This document shows, piece by piece, positions 24,701 through 39,025 of a stretch of DNA of 64,000 bases (the stretch's first letter is position 1; the number at the start of each line of letters is the position of its first letter). The position numbers and the translations under genes are program-made. The stretch spans positions 30,404 through 94,403 of the forward strand of contig UZAE01012020.1 of assembly GCA_900617975.1 (NCBI GenBank). The letters run 5' to 3'. The DNA comes from Rodentolepis nana. Taxonomy: Eukaryota; Platyhelminthes; Cestoda; Cyclophyllidea; Hymenolepididae. The notes beneath the pieces were generated by a model. The model did not search any database. It was not told the DNA's origin and saw only the letters and a list, made by a program, of their open reading frames with translations.

Positions 24701-26069
24701 TTTCCTTATTTCCCATTTGTGAATAAATGTATAAAAGTAAAAAAATTATAGAACACACATAACCAGTGATTAATTTGTTTTTTTACCAAACGAATTATCT
24801 TGACCCATGAGTCACTAATTGAAACTTTAATAAATTATCTGTATTATGTTAAGCGGAGTTAAGGGATTGAATGTACGCTACTTTAAACCAACTGGTTTGT
24901 TTATTGTAAATGACCAGTGAAAGGTAAACGCAGAGTGTCTTTAATATTTTGGAAGAAATAAGACATCAGTCCTTTGAGGAAGTTCCTGGCGAGAAAAACC
25001 AATGGAAAGATGCAAAAAATCAAACATAATGGAACCAGCAGTCAAAAAGCGCATCAAAAACTGATATTCGTTTCCATATGGCCTAATCTCATTTAATTTT
25101 TATAAAACTTCAGGAACAATAATACTCAGTCAAACTGCCTTCATCCCTCCTTTCCATGCCTATTGCTACATAAACCTATATATCTCGTTGACTGGGTTTT
25201 GTAAGTCTAACTAAATTTGAAGTTACTGACCTCATATTTTTTTCTTTAAATTACCTGTTCTACCACCTCTATGGTTTCTGCTTGCTACTGTGGCAATCAA
25301 AGCTATTAAAAATAGAAGCAAAGGTCTTGTCTTGAAAGAGCAGGCATTTAAAGTCATGCAAGCAAACTATATCATTCTGAAAGAAATTAAAAGTCTCGTT
25401 TATATCCAGGTGCAAAGGGCTAGATCCAATTACATTCCTCTGGTGAGCGACCAGAATGCATTTGATCTCAGAGTACCTCTCTTTGATCATATCTATCAAC
25501 ACTAATTAAGTAAGCATGTAACTATTTACATTTTACACAGACAAGCGTTTGAAAGGTTAACGGATTATTGTGCTATTATTTTTTGTAAACTTTAAAATTC
25601 AAATAAAGGAGAATAGCAAAAGATTGAATATATTAGTCAGTCGTAAAATTTTAAAAGACATGATATTTGTGAAAAATTTGAAAAAATTTCAGCTAATGTT
25701 CTATAGCGTATTCCTTCTTTCTTATTATCAAAAAATAAATAATGAATAGGGTGTTCAACAAAAATACATGAAATCTGTGACTACATCAGGCATACCCTGT
25801 TTAAAATTAAAATTTACTCTATTTTGTATTATTCGACTTTAGCACACAATGCAAACAGATCTTCATTTGCTACCTAAAACGACCGAAGTTACAAAAGTGC
25901 CTACTAGTTACAATAATTTTTGGATTCGATAACCGAAAAGATTCCAATGACAACATTTTTCTAAATTTTACTGGCCTCCATGCTAAAAATCATGTGGGGC
26001 GTAAAGGCTTGGCATTGTTATTTATCACGTATTAATTAAATTTAAATTTAGATTAAATTTATTATGCTA
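21701..26069. other. AT-rich intergenic DNA
   Basis: No gene or repeat recognised in 4.4 kb. The frames at 24098-24361 (+) and 25269-25505 (both strands) are short, overlap each other, and carry no known motif. Confidence 0.5.
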
Positions 26070-27364
26070 TTAGGTTGGCAACTAGGTCATTGCCGATTTC
26101 AAATAAGAAAGCAAATTCGGAATTTTTGTTTAAAAATATAACTTTATTCAATTAGATAGGGGCCGTTCTTGTCGATGACCTTTTTCCATTGTTCTGGCAG
26201 AGTATAAATTCCCCGTTCGTAAAATGTCTGGTCTTTGCTATTAAAAAACTGAATTAGGTGTGATCCGACATCATCCGCGTTGTTAAAAATTTTACCATTT
26301 AAAGAGTTTTGCATGGAACGAAACAAATGGTAATCCGAAGGCGCAAGGTGAGGGCTATATGGTGGGTGTGACAAAACATCCCAACCCAGTTCCAATAATT
26401 TTTGCCCAGTAACCAAAGATTTGTGGGGCCTTGCGCTATCATGATGGAAAACAACACCCTTCCGACTTGATAATGCCGGCTGCTATTATCTTCAATTGCA
26501 TCCTTCAGTTTTTCGAGTTCTTCAACATACACATTTGAATTTATCGTTTGGTTCTGCGGCATGAGTTCAAAATACAAAATTCCTTTGTGATCCCACCAGA
26601 CTCACAGCATAATCTTTTTTGGTGAATCTCTGCTGCTTTTGATACTGTTTGGGCTGGTTGATCTTGCTTCACCCATGATCTCTTGCGAGTAACATTCTTA
26701 TAAACTATCCACTTTTCGTCGCCAGTAACTAGGTTCTTCCTCGGAAATGGATCATTCTCATTGCGTTTCAGTAGCGGCGAATCACAGATGCTAATCCGTT
26801 GCGTCAAATGAATTTCTTTTAACTGGTGAGGGATCCATAAATCAAGTTTCTTGACATAACCAAGGGTTTTTCATTTTTTTCAATGCATGTATGCGACACA
26901 TTGAGCTTCTCTGCAATATCTCGTGTTGTGCTGTGACGATTTGAATCGATAATGGCCTTGATATGGGTTTCATCCACTTCGACTGGGCGGCCAGATCGTT
27001 GTGAATTTTTCAGTGAAAAATCGAACGAACGAAATCTTTCAAACCAATTTCGACACTGCCTTTCTTTTAAGGCTTCATCTCCACATACGGCACATAACTT
27101 CTTTTGTGCTTGCGATGCGTTCTTGCCTTTTCGGAAGTAATACAATAAAATGTGTCGGAAGTGCACGTCCTGTTCTTTCATTTTTAAATTGAGATAAAAA
27201 CAAAACTAAAGAACTAAACAAAAAAAATTTTTTACTAATTAACCTAGAAGCCCATACAGTAAGAAAAAAATATAGGTTAGATGCTCTGGCCACGTTAACG
27301 AAACAAAAGAAAGTATCGAGTGAATCTGTCAACAAAAACGGCAATGACTTAGTTGTCAACCCAA
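26070..27364 (-). mobile_element. mariner (DD34D) element, copy 2
   Basis: A full-length 1295-bp minus-strand mariner of the same family as the one at 8.1 kb. It lies between TA dinucleotides at 26068-26069 and 27365-27366. Its ends are TTAGGTTGGCAACTAGGTCA and the complement of TTGGGTTGACAACTAAGTCA. The transposase frame is broken in several places. It shares more lesions with copy 3 than with copy 1, so copies 2 and 3 are the closer relatives. Confidence 0.95.
26144..27181 (-). pseudogene. mariner transposase, multiply frameshifted
   Basis: The frame starts at ATG 27181 (MKEQDVHFRH) and keeps both helix-turn-helix parts and the SGRPVEVDE linker. It loses frame at GAAAAAAATG, the same tract as in the other two copies, and in the biologically correct frame the next codon is TGA. 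It shifts again where an A-run is one base shorter than in copy 1 (HQKRLCC replaces the conserved ...KKIMLSVWW), and once more near IEDNSSRHY. The catalytic Asp blocks GDEKW, a damaged HHDNA region and APSDYHLF are still readable in different frames. The end is DKNGPYLIE before the stop at 26144. Confidence 0.92.
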
Positions 27365-28991
27365 TAGTTACCAAAGACTGCTAAATTTTGTCGAAACAAA
27401 TAATATCATCCATATTCTTCCTCAAACGTAATTCTATTTTCAAAATACCGCATGGTTGCTGATTTTGCAATTCCAATTGACCTCTGAATCAATTTGGGTT
27501 ATGTGGAATATCATGTTGGTGCTAGAAGTGACCAACAACTTCTTCGTTTTGTTGCTAATTCGTACCCATTCTTGGGATAATTTAATTAGTTTTAAGAACA
27601 ATCGTTCAAATTATGAGAAAATCAAATAATACCTTTAGCAAATAAATTAAGCAAAAAATGTGTGCATTTCAGCGAAAGGAGCCCTAAATTAGCGATATCT
27701 GGTTGCCAGTAACCCCCATTGTATGGGAAAATGGCTTTTATCTAGTTCTTTTAAATTACTAAATAAATATACATATATTTCTTCATTCACTCGGTCCAAA
27801 AGCTCTAGATCACAGAAAGGATCATTAAAGGTTGACGAACACAACGGATTATGAAGACGAATAATAAAAATATTTCTAAAAGTAAAGTAAGTTGGTAACG
27901 ATAATATGAACGCAGCAACGGAAATGTTTTATCAACTAATTTTTTTAAAAAAACGCAAATGTAGTGGGAAATGCTCTTTTGTCTACTATAATTGCTTTCT
28001 CAGACTGTTTTTCAAACTCTAATTTATTCCTCAACGCTTTGCTCTTTGGAAGCAAATGAACTACAATTTTTTTACTAAAAGTTACCAAGCAATTTTTGAC
28101 TGCAAACTGTGCATCGAATTCTTGCCAAATAAATGGCTACGGATTTTTTGCCCAGAATAACTACAATAAGGAGACAAAAAATATTAGTCTCAATCTATTT
28201 TATTCTTAATTTTATACATAATCATTATTTATCCAAATTACGTACTTTTGGCTTCTATCAGAAGAAAAACATCAAAAAAATCGATCAAAGAAATACTTGG
28301 GATTGTGCTAAAATATATAAAATAAGAGAAAATAATCTAATTTCTTTATAATCGGGAATCAGTAAATAAAATTTGATACATAAATGAATAATTTATTGAA
28401 TAAACCAGGCTATTAAATTTCTGGAATTTTTAGACAATTTCATTTAAATTAAAGTAGAAGCATATTAATGCATAGTGCAAATTTCATAAAAAAGTTTTCA
28501 TTTGTTGGAAAACCTTTGAATGACAAATATTTAAGTTCATTCCAAAATAAACACAGTTATTTAAAATAATATATACTCGAATAAATGCTGCTTAATTATC
28601 TTTGCAAATCACTGCGGATTTTGTTCATTACATTGGAATTATTGTACAGTATTTATGCCTTAGAAAAGACTTAGATTTTTTTCTATGCATTCGCAAACCT
28701 TGAAACGGGATTATATAAATAATTTTTAAATGCATATGCAATTTTGTTATGGAATAAGTAACCTCATTTGTACACACCTTCTATGTTAACCCTCATGTCT
28801 TCATTACCTGCAAATATTATCTTCTGCTTTGAAATCAGTGTTGCAATTGCTCGAATATTTACTCTCGAAACATTTTCACCCAGTGTTAATAAGCAATGTC
28901 TTTGAATGTATATCTCTTAGTACGCTATTTCTAGTAAAAGCTGAAACATACGGTATAGAAGATATTTCTTAATTTTGAACTCGCAATATTG
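27365..28991. other. AT-rich intergenic DNA
   Basis: No gene recognised. Only short chance frames are present, such as 28133-28351. Confidence 0.5.
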
Positions 28992-29322
28992 ATTATTTTT
29001 TTATTTATTTCAAATAACAGGCATTTTGAAAGTTATCATTAGCTCTTTAGCTGACTTCGGGCTTTATAGGGAGGATGAGGAACATCAAAGTGAATAAAAG
29101 ACGAGACGGAGTCAGAATAATGATTCACAGATTTAAAGGAGACAGATAGAAACAAATGCACAGAATAGGTAAGATAAGTACTGTGGAAGGGGTCGAATAT
29201 GCTATACAATGGGGTCATGGTACTTTGAAGTCAGAAGGCAACTGCCGGTTAATGGACTTTATTGCTATGTGGGTATGCTTTGCTCAGGGTGCTCTACGTG
29301 GAGGTAAGTCTATCACACATTC
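28992..29322 (-). mobile_element. SINE-like retroposon copy 6 with 10-bp target-site duplication
   Basis: A full-length minus-strand copy. Its A-rich tail (TTATTTATTTCAAAT on the + strand) is at the left and its head (GGAGGTAAGTCTATCACACA) at the right. CGCAATATTG is repeated exactly at 28982-28991 and 29323-29332, immediately outside the element. This is the footprint of target-primed insertion. It lies head to head with the next copy. Confidence 0.9.
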
Positions 29323-29709
29323 CGCAATATTGTTGATAAAAAGCATCAATCAGGAATTTATTAATCCGTGATATTTTTGGTAATTTAATCAAGCATTATT
29401 TACAAAATTCATTTTCCATAGAATACTGATCCAATTATTTCAATGTCCTCGTTAATAGACTTTTTTGAATAGTGGCTTTAGAGAAAAACCTCAAATGAAA
29501 ATAAGCATAAAGTCATAATTGAAAAAGTGTAGGAAAACACTAAAAATTGCCTTCTCGATCAATCACGCATGAAGCAAGCTCCAAAATACCTTTATCAAAA
29601 ATATTTGATACCAAGAAACGGAACTTGAAAGGTTTTTGAATTAACTATTACTAGTCACAGAACAAACATGAATGCTTTTTTCAACTTTTGAGTTAATATA
29701 TTTGTAAAA

Positions 29710-30032
29710 TGTGGGGTGTGCGATAGACTTACCTCCACGTGGTGCACCCTGGGCAACGTATACTCATGCGGCAAAAAGTCTATTAACCGGCAGTTGACTT
29801 CTGACTACAAACTACCATCACCCCACTGTATGTCATTTACGACCACTTCCATAGTATTCAATTTACCTTTTTCTCTATCTCTGTGTCTGTCTCTTTTACA
29901 TATTTAAACCACTCTTCCGTTCCTCCCTATCGACTTTTTTCACTTTGATGTTTCTCCTCACCTCTATGAAGTCCGTAGTCTACTAAAGGGCTAATGATAC
30001 CTATCAAAACGCCTGCCATTTGATATAAATAA
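29710..30032 (+). mobile_element. SINE-like retroposon copy 7 with 12-bp target-site duplication
   Basis: One of the best-preserved copies, about 323 bp. Head: GGGGTGTGCGATAGACTTAC, CACGTGGTGCACCCTGGGC and the CGTAT-ACTC-ATGCG hairpin. Body: CGGCAGTTGACTTC, CCCCACTGTATGTCATT and the pyrimidine-rich middle. End: AAACGCCTGCCATTTGATAT plus AAATAAATA. ATATTTGTAAAA is duplicated exactly at 29698-29709 and 30033-30044. With copy 6 it forms an inverted pair separated by 387 bp. Confidence 0.92.
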
Positions 30033-33000
30033 ATATTTGTAAAAGGTTTCTATTTGCCTATTCTTATGAAAATAGGGAACTTGACGGCGTCATGATTAAA
30101 TTAATTCAAGATAATTACTCTTTCTCTCTAATACAAATATCTAAATCTAAAACCTGCTAATTGTTTTCCAAAATCCTATTTCGCTTTAGGGAGTTTATTG
30201 ATATCACTAGTAAACGGAACAGAAAAATATAGTAACTAAATGCTATATTATCTAAGGTTAATCCCAACAAATATTAATTGGAAATACCTTAAAATAGTGT
30301 TAAAATTTAAGTCGTATGATTTTTTTACAGTTGCACTATATTTGATTAATTCATTAAGCAACGTTTTCTACGTATTAGCTATATTCAAATTATGCGATAA
30401 ACTATTGTTTTTTTTGCAATGGAAATTATTCAATAATACAACCTTTTCTAAAAAAGTAACTTGTAAGTTTTTTAAATAATATGACTAAAATAATAAAAAA
30501 ATGAATGTAAATGAAGCGTTCCACTTTAACTATTTTGCGTTTTCAAAATGGACATACCTAGAATGTTTTCCTTAATTTCCCCCCCAATGTTATAAAAATA
30601 AAAAAATTAAATTCAATATCTTTTGATCATTGAAAATAAACACATTTTTGTCCATTTCTACAGATGATAGTACGCTTCTTGAATATGAAACATAACGGTT
30701 TCTAAAATCATGCTTTAAAATTATACATTCGCTTGTATTTAAAATTATAAGCTTTATGATAAGATGTTTATAGGTGGCATTAGTGCAACAAGAAATTTTA
30801 CTAAATACATTAAGTGATTAATGACACCGGCGCTCTCCACTTTTAGAATTTTTAGTTTGAATTAGTTAAACTTGTTTATATTTCTAAACTCGTAAAATTA
30901 GAATTTTCTTTCGTAGAATCTGTCTAAAATCTCTTACACTCTGGAAGCTTTTATAGGAATTAATTTGTTCTTAATAATAATATGATTAAGAGGTGAGAAA
31001 GGTCTCGTTTATTTAAGGTATGTTATACATTTACTAAGGTGGCAAGAGAAACGTCCTTTTTAATTTTCAATAAAACCGAACGCTGATAATTCGTTTTATA
31101 TGATCCATATATTGGTAATTAATATAAAAATGATATCAGTTTCTGTTTATGGTAAAGCACTTAAATTGGAAGGGTATCAGGTAATAATGAAGGATTGATA
31201 ATAGGTTATAATTGGGTGATTTTTGATTTAAGTAAATAGACGGGTAAATATTTCCATAATTGGAGCTTTCAATTTGTAGCGTCTTAGTGTTCAATCTTTA
31301 CTAATTCACACTGATTTTACAAGTTTATTTAATTTTTTTGCTTCTATGCCTACCCGTGACAATTATCGACATCTCTACACAGCGAAGAACAAAATAGATA
31401 GGACCTGATGACTGTGTTTATCAATAAATATGTCGTCTATTTATAGGCTAATTACTACATACTAACCAAATTTTAGTCCACAATTCCTTTTTTAAAAATC
31501 TGAACCAATCACGAATGTTTTAATTAATGGCAAAAAATTTGACAAAGAGACTAATGTGTTCCAAATATCATGCATTAATTTGCGAGACTATTTACAAAGC
31601 TAGCACAAGAACTGGGTCTATCAAAATAAAAATAATTTTTTGCTCAGAAAATTATTATGTTCAAAGTGAAACTCATGCTTCACTCCTTTAGTTGCGTACG
31701 ACGTATAGTTCCATTGACAGCATTAATTTAATTTGAAGATGGTGATCACATATTAAACCTTAATTTGTTGAGATCTTGCCACGGTTAAGGGATTTCGTCA
31801 TGTGCAATTTTTCCGCCTCAGCGCGTCAATGCTTTTGAACTTTCAAAACCTCTTTAGCATTGATTTTTCAATTAATTATCGTTACTTTTTTGCTTTTTTT
31901 GAAACACTTTTACCTCATTTTTACCCTGTGAGGAAGAAATCTTCTGTGATGTATACATTTTAGACAATGCTTGGCACACCGCTTCCTATGCTTGTGAAAC
32001 AAAATTTTGCATTCTAAACAATTCAGGAAAACTTATAATATTATATATTCGAAATTTTTACAAAAAAACTAACGATAATAATTTAAGCAAACTGTTTTTA
32101 ACATTCTGACTTTCTAATGTATGTCCAATTTCAACATATTGCAACAGCAGCATATTTAGATAAAAAATGTGATTAACCTTTTGAAAAGTAAAATACGATT
32201 GTCAGAATGAGATTACCAATGTTGTTTAATCATATCCTTCCAAATCGTCATAAGTTTCGGAAATATTTTTACTTTTCTAACGATCCTTTTGTTTTGCTAA
32301 AAATTATTTCAAATATTTTGCTATAAGCGCATGAAAACTTTTATCTACCCGAAAGAAGATTTTTGCAAAGCGTTGGTATAAGCGTTAAATACATGATGCT
32401 AATCTATCTTTTCAGTGCATATTTTTTCGCGTTTATATAAGACTTTTTAGTGTTCTATTGAGATTAGCATACTAGATTTTGTCATTTCATCATGTAAAAA
32501 GTAAAAATTTTGGAAATGGTACTTAACGCACATCGTTTTATAAAAGATATGGAAAATCTTGAGCTCTTAAGACCGTTTTCAAGGAATGAACTAAAACTTT
32601 AACAATACAAAAGTGAACTTATGCCGTTTGTAAGTTAAATTTGAAAAGTGTTTTGAAGTTACATTCTTATAGTTACGATTAATAAATATAGAGAACTACT
32701 ATTTATGGGACAAAATAATCAAATTAATCGATATGCAGTCGCCAGAGCTGATATTTATTTTAATAAAAGTGTGTGTTCAATAGTACACATGGATACTTTA
32801 AAACTTAAAGTGCTTCGCCTCGTTTATTTCAGTCAATGTGCTTTATTTATCGATTTCGCTTTAGAAATACGTTTAATATTGACTTAAATCTTCAAAGGCA
32901 CATGCAATCACGCCTTGGGATAAATTAGTTATCTAAGAAAATCAAATTCCTGTCAAATCGAATAGTCTTTAGATATGATTAGTCTTTTACGTGGGGGTTT

Positions 33001-36000
33001 ATTTTCATTAGTGGAATTTTGCAGACGACATTCATCAAACGATTCTGATCAAATGAGGTCTGACACACGCAATACCTGTTGTTATAACAAAAACGAATTG
33101 AATCATATGATTTAAATATAACATATTTCTATATCGGAATACAAAATATGCATTTTCATATTTATTTATAAGAGACTTGTCAAAAATGTCGATTGAAATC
33201 ATGTCAAATAAAAGAATTCAAAGAATTAAACCTCAGAATATGGAAAAAATTGACTTTGTTTCTTTTACAAATATGATTTTATGAGTTCTGTCAACTTTGC
33301 CTTTATGCTTTCGTTATTGGGGTATTTTATTTTTAAAATCTCAGCGATGGAAATGCCAATAAAATTATTTAACATATTAAATTTAAAATCAAACATTTTT
33401 ATGAGTTTTATTTGCCTCATTAAGTTTTTTACAACTGATTTCCTAAATCACACTGAACATAAGTTTAGCATACTTTGACAGCTTGCCGTCGAACTTACCA
33501 GAGTAAACAATAGCTTTCGGCCTTACACGACCTTTACTTCCAAACGCCAGAAGTGACTTGGCATCTGTACATATCCAGTCATGTGTAAATGGTTGATTTC
33601 GCAATAAAACGTTGAGAGCAGGCAATGAATAAACCTTGCTTCATATAATAATGACAATGAATATCTTTGGCATTATGATTTCTTCAAGAAAAGTCTCAAG
33701 TTGCTAATTTCTACAATTAAGTGTTTGTTTACGACTCACAGCCAAATCATACGTAAATACTATTTCACCTTATGGGAAAATCTAATCAAAAAAAATTATT
33801 CCTTCAAGTTAAATATAGTTTGAGCACATTTGATTTACGATATTTTATATTACTTTTTTAAATAAATGCAAAAAATCTAATATTTTTTTTCAGCTAGTGT
33901 GCAATAGTATTTTATTATTTAACAAAGCGCAATATCATGTCAAATAATTTATTTTGCTTTGTATTGTATGATTGTAATCGTCAGTAATAGAGGTGTCTTT
34001 CATTTAAAAATGCTATAATTTTATTATTTTTAAATACTTTCAACTGTACAGTCATTTATAAATTTATCAATATCGAGAGGAGAAAGCGATTATGATTTTA
34101 AGTCATTGACTGAGTTATAGTTTTTTGCCATCTAATTATCTGAATAGAACTATTTCTTTTACTTATTTGTAAGCCATGGTATTAGATTTTAAAATTATCT
34201 GTTTATATTGCATCACAATCTATGTTGCTTGTTGACACGTTTTAAATAAATCTATGCAATAAGGTATTTCAATTGATTTCTTATAAATAATGGCAATCTC
34301 ATATCGCTTTCATAATCTAAATATGTCATTATTTTCTTATTTTGTACTACATATTTGGCTCCCTGATGTAAATCACTGCAATAACAACATTTATTAAACA
34401 TTCCTTCTTATTGTTTTTAACTTGTCTTTCACCAATGAAATTTTGCTCTGAATGGCATTTCAACTAATTTTTTAGGCAATGGCCTAATTGCAGAACTTGC
34501 CAAAACAGAGCAAACTCGTCCACACGGGACAGATTTTCCTAAAGCCACTGATCTACTAAACAATTTGCTCGACACCAGCAAAACCTTACTGTCATATATC
34601 TCAACAAACTGTCTAATTATTGGGTAGTTACTTTCATCCTTTTATCATTAAATATTTGTTATAACCTTTTACATAGTTAACGCAAAAAACGTATTTAAAT
34701 TAAAAAGTTCTTAAACAATTCGCTGTATTTTGTCAAAACAATTTTTGACATATAAATTTAATTTTAACTTTTGAACTAATTTTCATTTAGTAGGCACGCA
34801 CTCTCCCATATTCCTAGAAGTTAAAAGTCTCGAATCTTAGAAATGCCATAAGAGAGTAGTATATAATTCATTTATAATAACTTTAATGAACAAAGAGATC
34901 AAAATCATGTTCATTTCGCTCTTCAAATTATGTTATCCTTTCCAATTATCACAAAGCCACTTAATACCAAGCTTTTATTTGTAAGGTTTAAACATAACTT
35001 ATTAGCAAATAAAAAGGTTATTTACAAAGCAATCATGCATTATATTACCATCAATAAAAATTCTTTAAACGTCAACTAGGCTTGAACTGTTCCAAGCGCT
35101 AATTGACCATTGCTTGATTAATTCTATTAGATTATTTGACCGTATATAATTAAAAATTATATTTCTACACGGGCCAATATTATCAGGAATTATTATATAA
35201 GTTCAAAATAGGAAAAAAACACGTTTTAAAAATTACTCTTGTGCATTTAAATGCTACAAGTCCAATAATAAAATTGACCGTTAGCAGAATTATGTAAAAC
35301 GGTCGTCATTTTATGGGAAAATTAACACTGAGACTCTCTAATAATCTCCTGATCCACATATTAAAATGTCTTAAAATCTAAGAACACGATTTGATTTACT
35401 TGGCTTGCAAGAGACACCAGATAAGAGGTAAAATCTTGCCAAATCGTCAAAATGTGAAAGGATAAAGAAAAACTTCAAATTTGATAGGAAACACAAAAGT
35501 CTACATTATTGGTGATAATTTCAGATTGGTCTTTGTAGAGATTTTCACAGTTTAATGTACTAAAATATGTATAAATGAACTTTAATACTTTCGCTTTAAG
35601 GAGTTAAAATCTCATCTAAATCCCAACAAAAATTCCTTAAAATGTGCTGTTGAGAGCCAGTCACTTAGTCAGTCTCTTGTCTGGTCAGCTAAGAAATATA
35701 CTCCTTGAAGTGAAAGGCTTGTTGAACGGGAAAACCGGAGAGATTTTTGGCATCATTATAGAAAATACGAGCGTTTTTTCCTTTAAAAACGCAAGGGAAC
35801 TAGGCTTTAAAAGAAACGTTGAAAACTACTAAAGAACCAATGGTTGAGGAAATTAATTATCTTATTTACATTAAATTTAGACAATTATTGGCTTTAACAA
35901 TATTAGTCTGCCTGTTTCAACTTGTAATGCATTAAAAAGCTATTTAAATTTACTTTGTATCATTTATAAGCCGCCACTGAATATATACAAAAATTAACAT

Positions 36001-38843
36001 TTCCAATATTCCTCGACATGATTCCCTTACGTTGTAATCTTTTGATTTCAGGAGAGGAAAACTTGAAATCTTTTATTTATAATACTCAATCGTTGATGTT
36101 GTTCATGACATCATTCATTTAAAATGCGAAACGCTTTTTGATTCCTCCGTAGTTGGAGGTTATCTACTTATTTTAAAATTTAGTAAATATGCTTGTTAGA
36201 GTTTGATAAATAAGATTATTCATTTAAATTAAATGAGTAAAGTCAGTTTTAGTTAGATTATTAAAAAATAATAAATAAGTGGATTACGATCTAGACTAAA
36301 GAATTACTCTTTAATTAAAAGATATATATTGAAATATTATTCAAAATTTGCAAACGGTATCCAGGTAATGAGAGAATTTCATCTAATTCCCTGAAATATT
36401 TATTGAAATAATAAAATGAGAACAATGAAAATCTAAATTTTACGCACATTTACGTTTGTCATGTCAAGCCAAAAAAGATTGAATCACCTAAATATTTCCT
36501 AGACTATATTATTTTTATGGATTTAAGTCAAATGGCGTAGAATTTCAAAAGCTACTATATTAGTTTGGAGCTCAGTTGAATGCCTATTCTTATTGACTGT
36601 TTAAGCTCTCTTATTATTTGCAATGGCAAATCTGCATTAAATTGGTATTTAAAAATAAGCCTCATCTAATGATTGCCCACATAATGAAATAATAGTTCAA
36701 AGACGGGAAAGTAACTTATGTCCAAAGGCACCAAGTGTTGTGACAGCACTTGCATGCAGCATCATTATTAGCTCAAAATGTTCTGTGGAATATATTTTCA
36801 AAGCGCAAATCTAAACTGTAGACTGCAATCAGCTATTGAATTATTCACTCTCGGCGCATTGGGCTTTCATTATTTTGAGGACTCTGCGCTAATTCAAATA
36901 CAAAGTCCCCAGTGAACACTGCAATCGGTGAATTTCTGCGAACTTGTGAAAAGGAAAAAAAACTGATGACAAATCCCTCTGCCAAACTGTGTTTACTGGC
37001 CCCAATTTCCTATATTAGGACCTTAATACACATTCATCGTGAGTTATTAAATACACGAATAAGGGTAAATTTATGTTTTTTTTTCACGAAAGACACTGAT
37101 CTTAAAGGCATCTAATGGCGGAACGGTTCGAAGATATGACTTTTACGCTTTGTGTGAGTGCAACTTCATTAATTTGCATTGTCACTGTGTAGGAAGTTTG
37201 ATTATTATAGCCGCCAAAATATTTTAATTCAACATGATTTATGATCTTCGTAAACGTTTTAGACCACAATGAAATGAAATTTCACTTATCTGTATTTCAA
37301 TCAATTCACGGATTTTTTTCTCGGGACTATTAATTTCAATTTAGAAAAATTGCAATTTATTAATCAGCACGAAGGAAATTAACCGAAATTTCCCGGTAAC
37401 TGTATAAAATTTCATGACAATGTCTGAGAAGAATGCAATCCCATTGAGAAAAAGGCTTGTGATTCCAGAGAGAGAGAGCAGCTTTTAAAAATATTAGCCA
37501 TTCCTAAAAGGCATTTCTATACAAATTTCACCACGTGACATTTCAAATGAAATGCATTTGTAATATTTAAGTGATTCTGGCATTAAGAAAGGCGATTGCG
37601 CAAAGTATATTGAAAAAAGTGATGGCATACAGTCGTTCATATGTTCGGTCAACTAATTCATAAAAAACCTCGAAATTAATCCAACAATCCCTTTGACAGG
37701 CACGTCAATTAAAAAAAAAAAATAGAGATAACATAGGAGTGAAAATATGATAATGAAAGTCGAATTGGTTCTAGTTCATCTTGCCTGTGAAGTAAAGAAC
37801 TAGGGTAAAAAATTTATTGCTCGAATGTTTTAACGGCATTTCCAAAGGCGGGTCAATTTTGTTGCAGTATAACAGTCAAGTCTGGTTTAGTAAACTGGAA
37901 TTTTATTATTAAAGTCTTCAAAAATTAATGACTGTCAAATAGTCATCATCATCCTATAAATAATTAATCACGCGGAAGCATTTGACATTTTCGAAAAGAG
38001 GCAGAAAGCGATTATAAAGGGAGGCAAGAGGGCTGCAATTTCAATTAGTTGTCAAATTTTGAGATACATGAAGACTTTGATTTGGCCCTTGGATGGTTTC
38101 ATAACTGTTTGAGAGCTATAAATAAATTGATTGCATGGCAATTAAATTAACAACCGTAATGATACTAATTTACAACGTACGATTTTTCTTTTTTCAATAG
38201 AGTTAGTAATTCGATTTTTTAGAAGACTGTTCAGTTATTTGAGCAAATCTTTAATTAATAATCAATTAGTAATTTAATTATATAAAAATGAACCGAAATC
38301 CGACCTCTAAATACTAACCATAATGCTAATATTAACAATGGAAAATTTTCATTCCTCATTCATTATTTCTTCACGAAGTAGATTTTAAATCTTGACGTTA
38401 TTATCGAAAGAAACAACTTGCGGAATTTGGGAAAAGCAACAATCAAATAAAATTAATTTTTGCATGTTTTACTGTTCCTGTAAAATAAACAGATGTCCAT
38501 ATTTGATATAAGTATTAAAATATCAATTAACTGTTTCCATTACTGAGACAACTAAAATTTTTCGATAATATGATTTTGAATCATTTTACTAAAGATCTTG
38601 TTACTTTAAGATTCGTAGATGAAGAATCAGATATTTGAAAAAGAATGAATTTGGTAATTAGGAATATAATTTTGCTTTATCAAATCGTATAACTACTATG
38701 TGCATGATCTATTTCTATTGAGAGATTTTAAAGTCAAAGTTTATATTTTCATATTAATTATTAATTGAAAAAGAAGAAATTTGGTAAAAAATCATACTCC
38801 TGGCCATTTCTGTGTGGGGCAGCGTTTTACCAAAATTATGATA
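30033..38843. other. Long AT-rich intergenic DNA
   Basis: 8.8 kb with no recognised gene, transposon or SINE copy. The longest reading frames are under 80 codons and are scattered on both strands, as expected by chance. Distal regulatory DNA for the receptor gene further right is possible but not visible from one sequence. Confidence 0.5.
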
Positions 38844-39025
38844 TTGGGTTGGCAACTAAGTCATTGTCGTTTTTGTTGACAGATTCACTCTATACTTTCT
38901 TTTGTTTTGTTAACGTGGCCGGAGCATCTAACCTATATTTTTTCTTACTGTATGGGCTTCTAGGTTAATTAGTAAAAAATTTTTTTTGTTTAGTTCTTTA
39001 TCTTTGTTTTTATCCCAATTTAAAA

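Noticed and set aside
25269..25505. Overlapping open frames on both strands (71 and 77 codons)
   Set aside because: Both strands are open over the same bases with no motif on either. Treated as chance.
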